From Gimesia maris (GTDB taxonomy: Bacteria; Planctomycetota; Planctomycetia; Planctomycetales; Planctomycetaceae): DNA of 64,000 nt. The stretch covers positions 682,001 to 746,000 of the forward strand of contig NZ_CP042910.1 in NCBI RefSeq assembly GCF_008298035.1, given 5' to 3'. Position 1 is the stretch's first letter, and each line of letters starts with the position of its first letter. A program made the position numbers and the translations under genes. Shown here piece by piece: positions 27,542-37,072 of this stretch. The notes beneath the pieces were generated by a model. The model was not told the DNA's origin and searched no databases. It worked only from the letters and a program-made list of their open reading frames with translations.

Positions 27542-29911
27542 TTACGGAGCATTCACGACATTACCCGTAGTATTGACGGTGACGCCGTTATTGTTGGCTG
27601 AGAGATCCGAGAGGTCCTGGATTCTGATAATGCCTCCGGAATTCGTCGTGAAGTCGAATGGTTTGTGAGCCGTATTACCAAAGATTGACATGGTCAAATC
27701 AGAGCCGGCATTTTCCGAATAGATCAGCAGGTCGCCACTTGTGCCTGCATTATCTGTAAAGATATTCTGAGTGACCCGAATATTCGCCGCTGCCCCGTTT
27801 TTCACATCGACACGTACATTAAACAGGTTGGGGCCGATCCTGTTACTGGTGATGAAAAAGTCATGGTTCGTACCCTGGTTTATTTCGGCAATCAGGCCGT
27901 AGTAAAAGACGTTAGAGTCGGTGTAGTCGGAGAGGATATTATTATTGACGGTGGTTGTTGTGGCTCCGCTGGTCTGATAGTTCAGCCAGATTCCTCTGCC
28001 GTTCGTGGCATGATCGTTGCTGGCGATCTGGTTATTCGTGATATTTGTAATTGCCGACCCGTTCAGATAACTGACCTGGATCCCATTGAAAATGGCTGAT
28101 CCAGCAATACTGTCGTCATCGTTCAGGATGATGTTGTCAGTGATCGTCGTCTGTGCCAAACCAGTAGAATTGCCCGTGTATTTAATTCCTCCAGCCAGCG
28201 AGAAGTCGACGCCGGAGATCTGGTTGTTGCGAATCCGGGCCGTAATATTACCGACGGTCGTGGAGACGTTAATCCCGTTGTCAGAAGTCTGTACGAGACT
28301 GGAAATGATATTGTTGTCAACTGTCAGGTCCGTATCACCGTTAAGCTCTACATTGATGGCGTCATCAAAAGCTGTCGAAACACTTTTAATCGTGTTATTG
28401 CTGACCGTAATAGTACCGGAACTGTCTTCGATATCGATGGCGTCGTCACTGACGTCCTGCAGAGTGTTATTGAGAATGGTTATACCTTGAGAATTGGCGA
28501 TGGCAATTCCTGAAGTCGAACCGTTTGTAATCGTGTTATTGGCAATCGTGATATTCTGTACGCCATCCGCCATGACAGCCGGGTTGGCACCGCCGCTGGT
28601 AATATTAAACCCGGACAGCACACTGTTATTGCCCATAATGAAATTCCCTGTGACCTGGGGAGTCAGACCGGTATTCGAATCGGGCAGACTGACCTGTCCG
28701 ATCTGGGTGTTCAAAAACTGGGTCGGGCCGGACGAGAGCACCTGGGTCTGATCGGCGAGGGTGAATGTGCCGGTTTCCGAATCGCTGCGATGATCGTAGA
28801 CTACGACATTACCGGCCTGCGTCCGCGGATCGGCAAAGGCGGCGGCTAACGTGGCATACGGGTCTTCGTAAGAGCCATCGCTGTTCCCTCCGCTGGCGAC
28901 ATGCATGAAGTAATACGGGTTCCCCGTGGCAGGATTGATCAGCAGTCCCCCATTGGGATCCTGGATGGACTGGTTGTCGACTACTATGCTGCGGAGACGT
29001 TCCGGCGATTCCCCCAGTCGGTCGCGAGCCGGAATATCGGCTTTCAGTCCAGCGCGTCGTCCCGTGATACTCGGCCAGGAAATCGACACCGAAAAATTAA
29101 CCGTCGTATTGAACACGCGATCGTTCTGCACACCCAGATTCAATGCGACCATATCTGAAATGCGATTCTCTACGCGGGTTTTCCACCCCCACGCCTGTTG
29201 ACTGCCGGGTGCCTGAAAATGATACCAGCCGGCAAACGCCCGCACATCCATCGAGTCACTGGTCAAAATTTTTCGTCCCGCTTCCATATCCACGCCGGTC
29301 ATTGCGGCCTGGTAGTAACGGGTCAGAATTCCTCCGTAGAGATAATGCCCGATAAACTGACTGGGGCCTCCAACCGTGTGTGACGTGCCGACCAGTGAGC
29401 GTCTGCTGCCTGTAGGCACATACCAGTTCAGGCGCGCGTCCCACAGGTCGCCCAGCGTTTCAATACCGCCTGAAACCTGGCTGAAATTGCGCGTGCCTGT
29501 GTCGCGCGTGTCGTAGTACACATATCCGCCGATCGTGCGTCCCCATTCGGGCAGGTACTGACGGGCACCAAAGCCCACATTGGACCCCAGGTTCTGGTTC
29601 TGATCATCCAGTAACAGTCGCGCATCGAGAAATGTGAGCCAGTTGCCATCTTCCGCTTCAAGTAAAGGCAGAAAACCATCCAGCGAAGAGAGGCCCCCGA
29701 TCCGACCAATGGTATCACCGGCCTGATAGCGATAGCCGAAATGCGGTTGGTAACGCCTGAACCAGGCCGAGTCGCCAAAGAGTTCTGACACATCACCGGT
29801 CACGTTTTGTGTTTCGGGAACGGGGAGTGTCTCAGAAGAATCAGCCAGGAGCGAGCAGGGGGCGCAGCTCAAAATCAGCAGCCCGAGAGAAAATAGTTTC
29901 ATGGAGTCCAT
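27542..29911 (-). CDS. inverse autotransporter-like barrel with beta-helix passenger (paralogue 1)
   Basis: A 789-residue surface protein. A signal peptide (1-23, ending SLLA) is followed at about 40-300 by a beta-barrel-like domain typical of inverse autotransporters (PHFGYRYQAGDTIGRIGG, GYVYYDTRDTG, LNLGVQNDRVFNTTVNFSV). A linker (SDGSYEDPYATLAAAFADP) resembles the start of a right-handed beta-helix. The passenger then has many N-N-x-I turns (ISNNTI-like) forming parallel beta-helix coils to the C terminus. The N terminus would be inserted in the outer membrane and the helix exposed as adhesin or glycan-binding rod. Start codon: the first of two in-frame ATGs nine bases apart; both are conserved in the paralogue. 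Confidence 0.85.
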   Translation of the reverse strand: MDSMKLFSLGLLILSCAPCSLLADSSETLPVPETQNVTGDVSELFGDSAWFRRYQPHFGYRYQAGDTIGRIGGLSSLDGFLPLLEAEDGNWLTFLDARLLLDDQNQNLGSNVGFGARQYLPEWGRTIGGYVYYDTRDTGTRNFSQVSGGIETLGDLWDARLNWYVPTGSRRSLVGTSHTVGGPSQFIGHYLYGGILTRYYQAAMTGVDMEAGRKILTSDSMDVRAFAGWYHFQAPGSQQAWGWKTRVENRISDMVALNLGVQNDRVFNTTVNFSVSISWPSITGRRAGLKADIPARDRLGESPERLRSIVVDNQSIQDPNGGLLINPATGNPYYFMHVASGGNSDGSYEDPYATLAAAFADPRTQAGNVVVYDHRSDSETGTFTLADQTQVLSSGPTQFLNTQIGQVSLPDSNTGLTPQVTGNFIMGNNSVLSGFNITSGGANPAVMADGVQNITIANNTITNGSTSGIAIANSQGITILNNTLQDVSDDAIDIEDSSGTITVSNNTIKSVSTAFDDAINVELNGDTDLTVDNNIISSLVQTSDNGINVSTTVGNITARIRNNQISGVDFSLAGGIKYTGNSTGLAQTTITDNIILNDDDSIAGSAIFNGIQVSYLNGSAITNITNNQIASNDHATNGRGIWLNYQTSGATTTTVNNNILSDYTDSNVFYYGLIAEINQGTNHDFFITSNRIGPNLFNVRVDVKNGAAANIRVTQNIFTDNAGTSGDLLIYSENAGSDLTMSIFGNTAHKPFDFTTNSGGIIRIQDLSDLSANNNGVTVNTTGNVVNAP

Positions 29912-30014
29912 TCCACTTGATGCAGCACATTACTTTTAAAGCCTATGAAAAATCTTCGACGCAGAATTGAGAGGGCTGAAGAAAAGTTCAGAAAAAACAT
30001 GTGTGAACAAGCGG

Positions 30015-30041
30015 CCTGTTCCGGTTAGTTAAAACAGGATG
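30015..30041 (-). promoter_or_regulatory. conserved upstream block of autotransporter paralogue 1
   Basis: CCTGTTCCGGTT followed by AGTTAAAACAGGATG lies 104-130 bp before the gene start. The other paralogue has the same block with a five-base insertion at a near-identical distance (33104-33135). Retention of this block beside otherwise diverged intergenic DNA suggests a promoter or operator copied with the gene. Confidence 0.45.
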
Positions 30042-30095
30042 TGTAGTGAAGTGTTCGGCTTACAACAAGCTGTCAGATCATTGATTCAACAAAGA

Positions 30096-33008
30096 TCAGG
30101 GAGTGTTCTGGATGGTTCCCGGTCCCAGCAGATTGATGGTGGCACCATTGTTGTTTGGCTGCAGGTTCGGCAGATCGTCGATGTTGATTGTACCGCCCAC
30201 ACCGGCGAAGAAGTCCAGTGCAGTGTCCGTTGTATTCCCCGTGACATCCATAAAGATCGTATCGGGTGAGAAGACAGCGACATCCAGGCCGCGACCGCCC
30301 ACGCCGGCACTGCCATTCAACAGGTTGTTTTGCACCTGCACCGTTGCCGAGGCGCCTGATGCGTTATTCAGCAGGATCTCAATTCCGTCATCAAAAAGTC
30401 CACCCGTTTGCGCAATCTGGTTATTGTTGATGAAGGCACTGTGATTCACGCCTCGATCAATGTCCAGGGCAATCCCGTCTGTAAACAGGGCCGCATTGTT
30501 GTCATCGGAAATGGTGTTCTGGGTGATATATGATGTGGTTGTCCCTGTTGTATTCAAATTGAGATAGATACTGGTTCCAAACAGGTTCACCAGATCGTCG
30601 GAGTCGATCGTGTTCTGCGAGATCGTCGTCGTGGCGGAGCCATCATCGTAAATCACGTTGATCGCATTTCCAAAGGCCCCCGCGGTATTGTTGATTGTGT
30701 TGTTGGAAATGTTGGTCGTCATCACCCCATTCGCAGTACCGTGGAATGTGATGGCATCGCCGAAGGCGCCAATTGTGTTGGTGATGGTGTTACCGGTAAT
30801 CGTGGTGTTTACGACGCCGGTTGAGTTACTGGTAAAATCAATCCCATTTCCGAAGGCGTCCACGAAACTGGTAATCTGGTTGTCTCTGATTCGAGTCGTC
30901 ACATCTCCGGAACTGGCTGTGACTTCAATTCCCGAACCGGCAAGCGCAATCACACTGGTAATGGTATTGTTGTCGATGTCAACGTTCGAATTTCCATTGA
31001 GGGTGACGTCTATACCGGTACTAAAGGCAGTTACAATACTTCTGATCGTGTTGCCACTGATGGTACCGTTTCCATTACCACTCACCGAGATGCCATCAGA
31101 GTCGGCATTGTTGATCGTATTGTTAGAGAAATTGAAGTTCTCAACATTCAATCCGATGATACCATATGTCGTTGGTGAGTTGATGGTAGTGTTTTTGATG
31201 GTGACATTCTTCGAGTCAGCAATTTGGACGCCTGAGAACCCACTGTTATTGAGTGTCCCGCCGTTGAGTGTGACGCTCCCGCTTACATTATTGATATCCA
31301 GCGGTGCCAGAGTGGTGTTGCTGGTGTTCAACTCGGCGATAGTGATATTCGCTGAGCTGTCGTCGATATCAACGGCCGTCGATCCATTGCTGGTTGTGAT
31401 TTGACCGAACTCAATGGTTCCGCCTGAATTCGCAATCACGACTGCATTCCCATTGGTATTCGTAATGGAGCTGTTGGTAAAGGTCACATCAGCCGCGTTT
31501 TGGCTGCCCGTAATTGACACGCCCAGACCACCCGTTTTTGTGAGGGGGGTTTGGTCGAATGTGGCGGGGCCTGTTAAATTTGTCAGGCTGATAGCCGTAC
31601 CAGCTCCGTTATGATTGATCGTATTGTTTGAGACCATCAGGTTCCCCACGCCATTGGCAATAATCGAAGATCCAGCACCAGTGGTGGTGATATCAAACCC
31701 GGACAGCACGCTGCGGTTATTCAGAGTGAAGCTACCCGTGATATCGGGGTTGATGCCAGTGCCGGAGTCAGGTAACTGGATCTGGCCGATGGTGGAAGTG
31801 ATGAACTGCGTCGGTCCTGCTGAAAGGACCTGCGTGTTGTTTGCGAGAGTAAAGTCGCCTGTTTCCATACCGTTGCGGTGATCGTAGACAACCACATTAC
31901 CCTGTTGTGTGCGCGGATCAGCAAAGGCGGCGGCCAGTGTTGCATATGGGTCTTCATAAGAACCATCGCTGTTTCCGCCGGTGGCGACATGCATGAAGTA
32001 AAAAGGCAGTCCCGTGGTCGGATCGATGACAAGGCCGCCATCCGAGTCCTGAATTTCCTGATTGGCAACGACAATGCTGCGGAGTCGTTCGGGGCTTTCA
32101 CCCAGTCGATCCCAGGCTTTCAGGTCAGAACGGGGGCCTCCTCGCAGGCCAGTGATACTGGGCCACTGGATGCCGACAGCAAAGTTGACGGTGGTATTGA
32201 AAACCCGATCGTTCTGCACGCCCAGATTCAATGAAACCATATCAGAGATGCGGCTCTCAATCCGGGACTTCCAACCCCAGGCCTGTTCACTGCCTTTGGC
32301 CTGGAAATGGTACCAGCCTGCATAGGCGCGAAGGTCCATTGATTCGTTGGAGTAGAATTTGGCACCTGCTTCCATATCCAGGCCTTTCATTGCGGCCTGA
32401 TAGTAACGGGTAAAAGTACCCCCCGTCAGATAATGACCGACGAATTTATAGCTCCCACCACTGGTGTGTGTCGTTGCATACTGATTGCGTGTCTGGCCGG
32501 TAGGGACATACCAGTTGAGCCGCGCATCCCAGATGTCCCCCAGTGTTTCGATACCACCGGAGACCTGATCGAAGCTGGCATAACCTGCATCACGGGTGTC
32601 GTAGTAAATATAGGCCCCGATGGTGCGTTGGTATTCGGGAATATATTGACGGGCACCGACACCAACATTCGAACCCAGATTATGATTGTCATCACCCAGC
32701 AGCAGTCGCGCGTCGATGAAGGTCAGCCAGTCGCTGTCTTCCCCTTCCAGCAATGGGAAGAAGGCATCAAAGGAGGAAAGCCCGCCGATGCGTCCGATGG
32801 TGTCGCCGGCTTCGTAGCGGTACCCGAAATGCGGCCGGTAACGGCCAAACCAGCCAGAATCGCCGAAAAGTTCAGAGACATCCCCGTTGATCTCTTCCTG
32901 CGGAACACCCGATGGCTCCACAATGGGATCGAGAGTCTCAGCTGATATTGAGTACGGCGCACAGAGTGAGATCAATAAAGCAAGATAGATGCGTTTCATG
33001 GAGTCCAT
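30096..33008 (-). CDS. inverse autotransporter-like barrel with beta-helix passenger (paralogue 2)
   Basis: A 970-residue relative of the neighbouring 789-residue protein; signal peptide, barrel and linker align nearly residue for residue over the first 400 positions (GDVSELFGDS, RPHFGYRYEAGDTIGRIGG). The passenger is about 180 residues longer, with a larger array of beta-helix coils and an added segment of short parallel strands around 480-600 (SGVQIADSKNVTIKNTTI). Asn and Thr dominate the helix, as in surface-exposed parallel beta-helices. The two genes are tandem, same strand, 184 bp apart, each with its own conserved upstream block, consistent with a duplication followed by passenger expansion. 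Confidence 0.86.
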   Translation of the reverse strand: MDSMKRIYLALLISLCAPYSISAETLDPIVEPSGVPQEEINGDVSELFGDSGWFGRYRPHFGYRYEAGDTIGRIGGLSSFDAFFPLLEGEDSDWLTFIDARLLLGDDNHNLGSNVGVGARQYIPEYQRTIGAYIYYDTRDAGYASFDQVSGGIETLGDIWDARLNWYVPTGQTRNQYATTHTSGGSYKFVGHYLTGGTFTRYYQAAMKGLDMEAGAKFYSNESMDLRAYAGWYHFQAKGSEQAWGWKSRIESRISDMVSLNLGVQNDRVFNTTVNFAVGIQWPSITGLRGGPRSDLKAWDRLGESPERLRSIVVANQEIQDSDGGLVIDPTTGLPFYFMHVATGGNSDGSYEDPYATLAAAFADPRTQQGNVVVYDHRNGMETGDFTLANNTQVLSAGPTQFITSTIGQIQLPDSGTGINPDITGSFTLNNRSVLSGFDITTTGAGSSIIANGVGNLMVSNNTINHNGAGTAISLTNLTGPATFDQTPLTKTGGLGVSITGSQNAADVTFTNSSITNTNGNAVVIANSGGTIEFGQITTSNGSTAVDIDDSSANITIAELNTSNTTLAPLDINNVSGSVTLNGGTLNNSGFSGVQIADSKNVTIKNTTINSPTTYGIIGLNVENFNFSNNTINNADSDGISVSGNGNGTISGNTIRSIVTAFSTGIDVTLNGNSNVDIDNNTITSVIALAGSGIEVTASSGDVTTRIRDNQITSFVDAFGNGIDFTSNSTGVVNTTITGNTITNTIGAFGDAITFHGTANGVMTTNISNNTINNTAGAFGNAINVIYDDGSATTTISQNTIDSDDLVNLFGTSIYLNLNTTGTTTSYITQNTISDDNNAALFTDGIALDIDRGVNHSAFINNNQIAQTGGLFDDGIEILLNNASGASATVQVQNNLLNGSAGVGGRGLDVAVFSPDTIFMDVTGNTTDTALDFFAGVGGTINIDDLPNLQPNNNGATINLLGPGTIQNTP

Positions 33009-33095
33009 TCCAGTAAGAATAAGCTGTTATCAACTCAGTCGTCTAAAAGGCTCCACACGCTGAACTGCAATTATTTGCAGTGGTTCACAAGTCTC

Positions 33096-33110
33096 GAACA
33101 GGTCCTGTTC
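33096..33110. promoter_or_regulatory. 15-bp dyad upstream of autotransporter paralogue 2
   Basis: GAACAGG and CCTGTTC are perfect inverted arms around one base, 88 bp before the gene start, overlapping the block shared with the other paralogue (33104-33135). Only one arm is kept upstream of paralogue 1. It may be a regulator site. The rest of the 33009-33423 gap holds no gene or clear terminator. Confidence 0.4.
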
Positions 33111-33423
33111 AGGTTCGGTGAGTCAAAATAGGATGCTGTTGCGGATTAAGATGATCAGCATTTGAGTGTGACATTGAGGGGAACAGCCAGTCACTGGTAT
33201 TCTGAACCAAACTCAAACCCAGTATCAAAGGCAACATATTATGTCTTATTTGCAGACAGAGAGGGCCGGTCTGCAATTTTCAAAGTACTGCCCAGCCTGT
33301 ATCCACTGCGAACGGTATTACCACTGTTTGTGCCATTACTTGAACGGGTCAACAGATCGTGCCCACCAATCCGATACGGGCTATCATCGTTCAATGTTTC
33401 ACTCCACTGCGTGTAGATTTCAC

Positions 33424-36400
33424 TCAGGCATCTCGCTTTTTGAAACTCCACCACTGGTTCTGTGGGATCAGTGCGACAGCCATTACGGCAAGTTGTGAGA
33501 GCATAAACAGCCCCAGCGCTTTCAGGACTCCTTCGGTGAAACCATAAGAATGCAGTCCGACACCGAGTTCGTTCACACCAAACCAGGACCAGCTGGTGAC
33601 GATGTTTCCGCCGATCGCAAGGATGGCCAGACCACGGTCTTTGACCATGCCACCCCAGCGTGCGTGTAGCACAAGTGCATTCCAGAGCACGATGATCAAT
33701 GCGCCGTTTTCTTTAGGATCCCAGCCCCAGAAGCGGCCCCAGGAATCGTCGGCCCACAGACCACCGAGCACGGTACCAAAGAAACTCAGGATGATCGCAA
33801 AGCAGAGGACGCCGTACAACATGCGTATCACTTCTTTGCCTGCCGTTGCCGTCATGCGGGGAGTACAGGTACCCCACAGGATATAGAATACGCCGAGTAG
33901 ACCCGCGACAAAAGTCGCCGCATAACCGAGTGTAATACAGACCACATGGGTGGCCAGCCAGAACTGTGTATCCAGGACTGCCTGCAGCACGGCAAACGTA
34001 TCACCATCGCCGGCGAGCATGTGCGCAATCAGCAGTGTCGAAAATCCAGCGACCGAGGCCAGTAAACTGCCGATGCCCAGTCGATTGATTTTTTCAATGA
34101 CAATTCCCGCCAGTACAGCTCCCCAGCCGATAAAGACAGCCGATGAATACAGGTTGGTAACCGGTGGTCGTCCCGAAATATAAATCCGGCCAATCAGCGC
34201 GAGAGTATGCACAAAGAATGTGAGGCAGATCAGCCAGAACGCCGCGTTGCCCAACGGTCTGGGCCAGAACAGGAACGAGAAACAGACCATTACAAATGCG
34301 AATATGTAGAGCACAGAGCAGTAAAAAAAGGGTTCAAAGTGATTGAAGAATGCTTCGAAATCGACTTTGGACAGGCTGGTGTGTGGCAGATCTGCTTTGT
34401 GCTTGTTCAACCAGATCTGGTAGTTGCGTACCTCTTTATTGAATTCACTCACATCATCACTGGCATACGCCACGAGCATTTTCGTCCAGGCTTGTGTGGC
34501 TTCGTTTTCCTTATCCTTGGCAAAACTGGCTTTGACCAGGTCGCGGGTCCAGGCATACGAATAAGTCTGCCATTGATCATCATTCTCACCTTCGCCTCCC
34601 GGAGGAATGGCGCGGGGCGGGTTGCGACGCTCCAGCATCCCATGGCGGCGGATCGCTTCGATCAGGTCATCGCGGGCCGACTCAGCCCGGATTTCCGGCG
34701 GTTTGAATGATGAAATCAGCAGGTCAACGGTGCCGATTTTCTTTTCGAGATCGAGTACGCGTGACTGATACAGGGTCGCATTCCCTTTACCCGCTTTTCG
34801 TGCCAGATCAGACTGTTTCATCAGTTCAGGCATTTGTTCGATAAAGTCGTCAAACGAATAACGGAAGCCAGCGCGCTTGGACAGCTTGAGCGTGGTGAGT
34901 AAATCCGGATTTTCAATCCGAATGACCTGGTATTCAAAGGCATCCTGTGGTTTGGCAATGGTATCCAGGAACCATTTGATGGCCGGTTGCTTTTCGCCGT
35001 CCTGATCTGTGAATTCCTGTTTACCCGAGATAATTCGCAGACTGTTGCGAGCCAGGGTATCAACGGGCTTGGTCCGGCCTTCATATAAAATCGGCAGTTG
35101 GCCGAATTCATACAGGTTCATCTTATTGGAATCCGGTTTCGGTACCCGGGCTTTGCTCATGAGGTAGCCGCCAAAAATTACGACAATCAGAGCCGGGATC
35201 AGGTACTTTGTCAGTTTTTCCTGCAGGCGTGCCCGGTTCTGCCAGGCCAGATCATTTTCTTTGCCAGTTGGTATAAACTCATTGACGTCTGATGGCTCGT
35301 TTCGCTGTTTTTCACGACGGTTTAAGTATCGCAACAGCGTAATCATGAAGTGATACAGCATGCCCACCACCACGATCATGCAGGAGACGTAAGGAATCAT
35401 CCAGCCGACATTCGTGACGACGGACAGGGTTGTCATTTCCTTTCCAGTGGTCGGATCAGCATGGTAACCGCTCTGGTAAAAGGTTTCGCCACTGTAACGC
35501 AGCGGGTTGTTCATCCAGACTTTGATTTCCCGATCGACATTGTTGGTCGGATCAACCAGTTTGATGTCAGAAGAATAGCTCATTACCGTGTTGGTGCCTG
35601 CGTAATCATCCTTGCGGACATCGTTGAGCGTGACGGAATAAGGTTTGTAATATCGTTTAAAACGCAGGTAGAGCTGATAGGGTGTGCCGTCTACGACCAC
35701 CGGCTGCCCGATTTCCTGTAACGCCATTTCCAGGTCGACCAGGTAGATCCCCAGAGTCTCAGACGATTTTTTGTCGATCACTTTAATATAGGCAGCCGGC
35801 GTGTCGACGCCGCCCCCCATGTCAGTACCACTGGCACTCCGCATCGGTAACGCGATCCAGTCCAGGCCGATTCCGGCTGTCGCGGGATTCTTGGTCTCTT
35901 TCTGTTCTTCAGGAGTCAGAGAACTCACTTTACGCAGGGACGCATTCGGATAATATTTGACCAGCTCGTAGTCGAAGGGGAGTTTCGGGTCAGAGACAAC
36001 CTGCTGCTGTTTTGCCAGCAGAATCGACTTGGGGATGACGGTGACCTTGTCTTCCTGGGGGTCTGTTTCATCAATGATGGCCAGTTCGATCTCACGGATA
36101 TCATGTACGAAGTTGGTGGTCTGGCCTTCGGAGATGGTCATCTGGGTTTCGACGGCCATTGTGCCGACAATCAGTTCGCTGAGCATCATCAGGCCGACGC
36201 CGGCATGCAGTAACACAACGCCCGCCCGTTTCTTGAACAGGAAAATACAACCGGAGAGCAGGACACAGCCTGCAAAAGTGGCTTTGATCAACTGCCATAG
36301 AATCCGCATGGAGGCATCACTGAACCGTGCCGCCTGCCCCTGGGAAATAAACCAGGCTAATAGACAGCCCAGCAGGATCGTGATTCCCAGGATCAAGCCA

Positions 36401-37011
36401 CGTTCTGCTCTGCGATGTTTGTCGATGTAAAAAAAGAGGACACACCCCGCGACTGTCGCAACCCCGACTCCCGCTTCCAGCAGCCACCACAGTGCCTGCC
36501 AGCTCAACAGCGAGTATCCCTGGAACCCATCTTTGTTGGCCCCACTGATGATCACCAGCCACGTCACCAGGGATCCTGCGGCGATAATCGTCCAGCCGAT
36601 AGTTCGCTGTTTCCCTTTTGCCTGCACTTTAAAACGAATCAGGTGGGCAGCGAACAGGTTCAAGCCCATCAGGAAGCCGATCAGCCAGCCTCCCGGGAAG
36701 TAGATAAAGCCGGGAATATTCTGCTGGTCGAGATTCGGGAAAAAGGAAGGGGGGAAAAAGATTTTGAACTCAATTTTAGCAATACCGGTACGGAAGTATT
36801 CGTCGATGACGACCCAGATGTCTTTATTCACCTGGGCCAGGGTACCCGCCAGGATAATAAAGATGGCCATTGCAAACAGCACCACCGTCAGTCTCAACGA
36901 AGACAGAGGCGACAGGACCTTCAGGAATGTTTCATTGAAGTTGGTTTCCCCGGAATCGGATCCGCGTGTCGCCGTTTCGTCTGTCTGATCGGGAAGGGTA
37001 TTGGTTGCCAT
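33424..37011 (-). CDS. fused ResB/CcsB-CcsA cytochrome c biogenesis protein
   Basis: A 1195-residue system II cytochrome c synthase in one chain. Residues about 35-620 are ResB/CcsB-like, with about eight helices and a periplasmic beta domain between (LTLNDVRKDDYAG region). A roughly 250-residue soluble segment follows (FGQLPILYEGRTKPVDTLARNS), known in planctomycete and Bacteroidetes fusions. Residues about 930-1195 are CcsA/CcmC-like, with histidines in ATHVVCITLG and GLHSYGF and the heme-handling WWD-type motif FWGWDPKENGALI near 1095. It attaches heme to CxxCH apocytochromes such as the PVC-type proteins in this window. A lipoprotein gene lies 61 bp upstream on the same strand. Confidence 0.92.
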   Translation of the reverse strand: MATNTLPDQTDETATRGSDSGETNFNETFLKVLSPLSSLRLTVVLFAMAIFIILAGTLAQVNKDIWVVIDEYFRTGIAKIEFKIFFPPSFFPNLDQQNIPGFIYFPGGWLIGFLMGLNLFAAHLIRFKVQAKGKQRTIGWTIIAAGSLVTWLVIISGANKDGFQGYSLLSWQALWWLLEAGVGVATVAGCVLFFYIDKHRRAERGLILGITILLGCLLAWFISQGQAARFSDASMRILWQLIKATFAGCVLLSGCIFLFKKRAGVVLLHAGVGLMMLSELIVGTMAVETQMTISEGQTTNFVHDIREIELAIIDETDPQEDKVTVIPKSILLAKQQQVVSDPKLPFDYELVKYYPNASLRKVSSLTPEEQKETKNPATAGIGLDWIALPMRSASGTDMGGGVDTPAAYIKVIDKKSSETLGIYLVDLEMALQEIGQPVVVDGTPYQLYLRFKRYYKPYSVTLNDVRKDDYAGTNTVMSYSSDIKLVDPTNNVDREIKVWMNNPLRYSGETFYQSGYHADPTTGKEMTTLSVVTNVGWMIPYVSCMIVVVGMLYHFMITLLRYLNRREKQRNEPSDVNEFIPTGKENDLAWQNRARLQEKLTKYLIPALIVVIFGGYLMSKARVPKPDSNKMNLYEFGQLPILYEGRTKPVDTLARNSLRIISGKQEFTDQDGEKQPAIKWFLDTIAKPQDAFEYQVIRIENPDLLTTLKLSKRAGFRYSFDDFIEQMPELMKQSDLARKAGKGNATLYQSRVLDLEKKIGTVDLLISSFKPPEIRAESARDDLIEAIRRHGMLERRNPPRAIPPGGEGENDDQWQTYSYAWTRDLVKASFAKDKENEATQAWTKMLVAYASDDVSEFNKEVRNYQIWLNKHKADLPHTSLSKVDFEAFFNHFEPFFYCSVLYIFAFVMVCFSFLFWPRPLGNAAFWLICLTFFVHTLALIGRIYISGRPPVTNLYSSAVFIGWGAVLAGIVIEKINRLGIGSLLASVAGFSTLLIAHMLAGDGDTFAVLQAVLDTQFWLATHVVCITLGYAATFVAGLLGVFYILWGTCTPRMTATAGKEVIRMLYGVLCFAIILSFFGTVLGGLWADDSWGRFWGWDPKENGALIIVLWNALVLHARWGGMVKDRGLAILAIGGNIVTSWSWFGVNELGVGLHSYGFTEGVLKALGLFMLSQLAVMAVALIPQNQWWSFKKRDA

Positions 37012-37072
37012 GCTTGTATCCTGAATTGAAAACTCAAGTAAAAAGTTCGTTGAGTGAGGGAGTCGTCAGCTG

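Noticed and set aside
30658-31404. 248-codon hydrophobic open frame opposite the beta-helix gene
   Set aside because: Its Val/Leu/Ile-rich look comes from reversing Asn/Thr-rich repeat codons; not a real membrane protein.
33096-33110. LexA-like box
   Set aside because: The dyad spacing (GAAC, seven bases, GTTC) does not match known LexA consensus sites, and the downstream gene is not an SOS gene; kept only as an unassigned operator.
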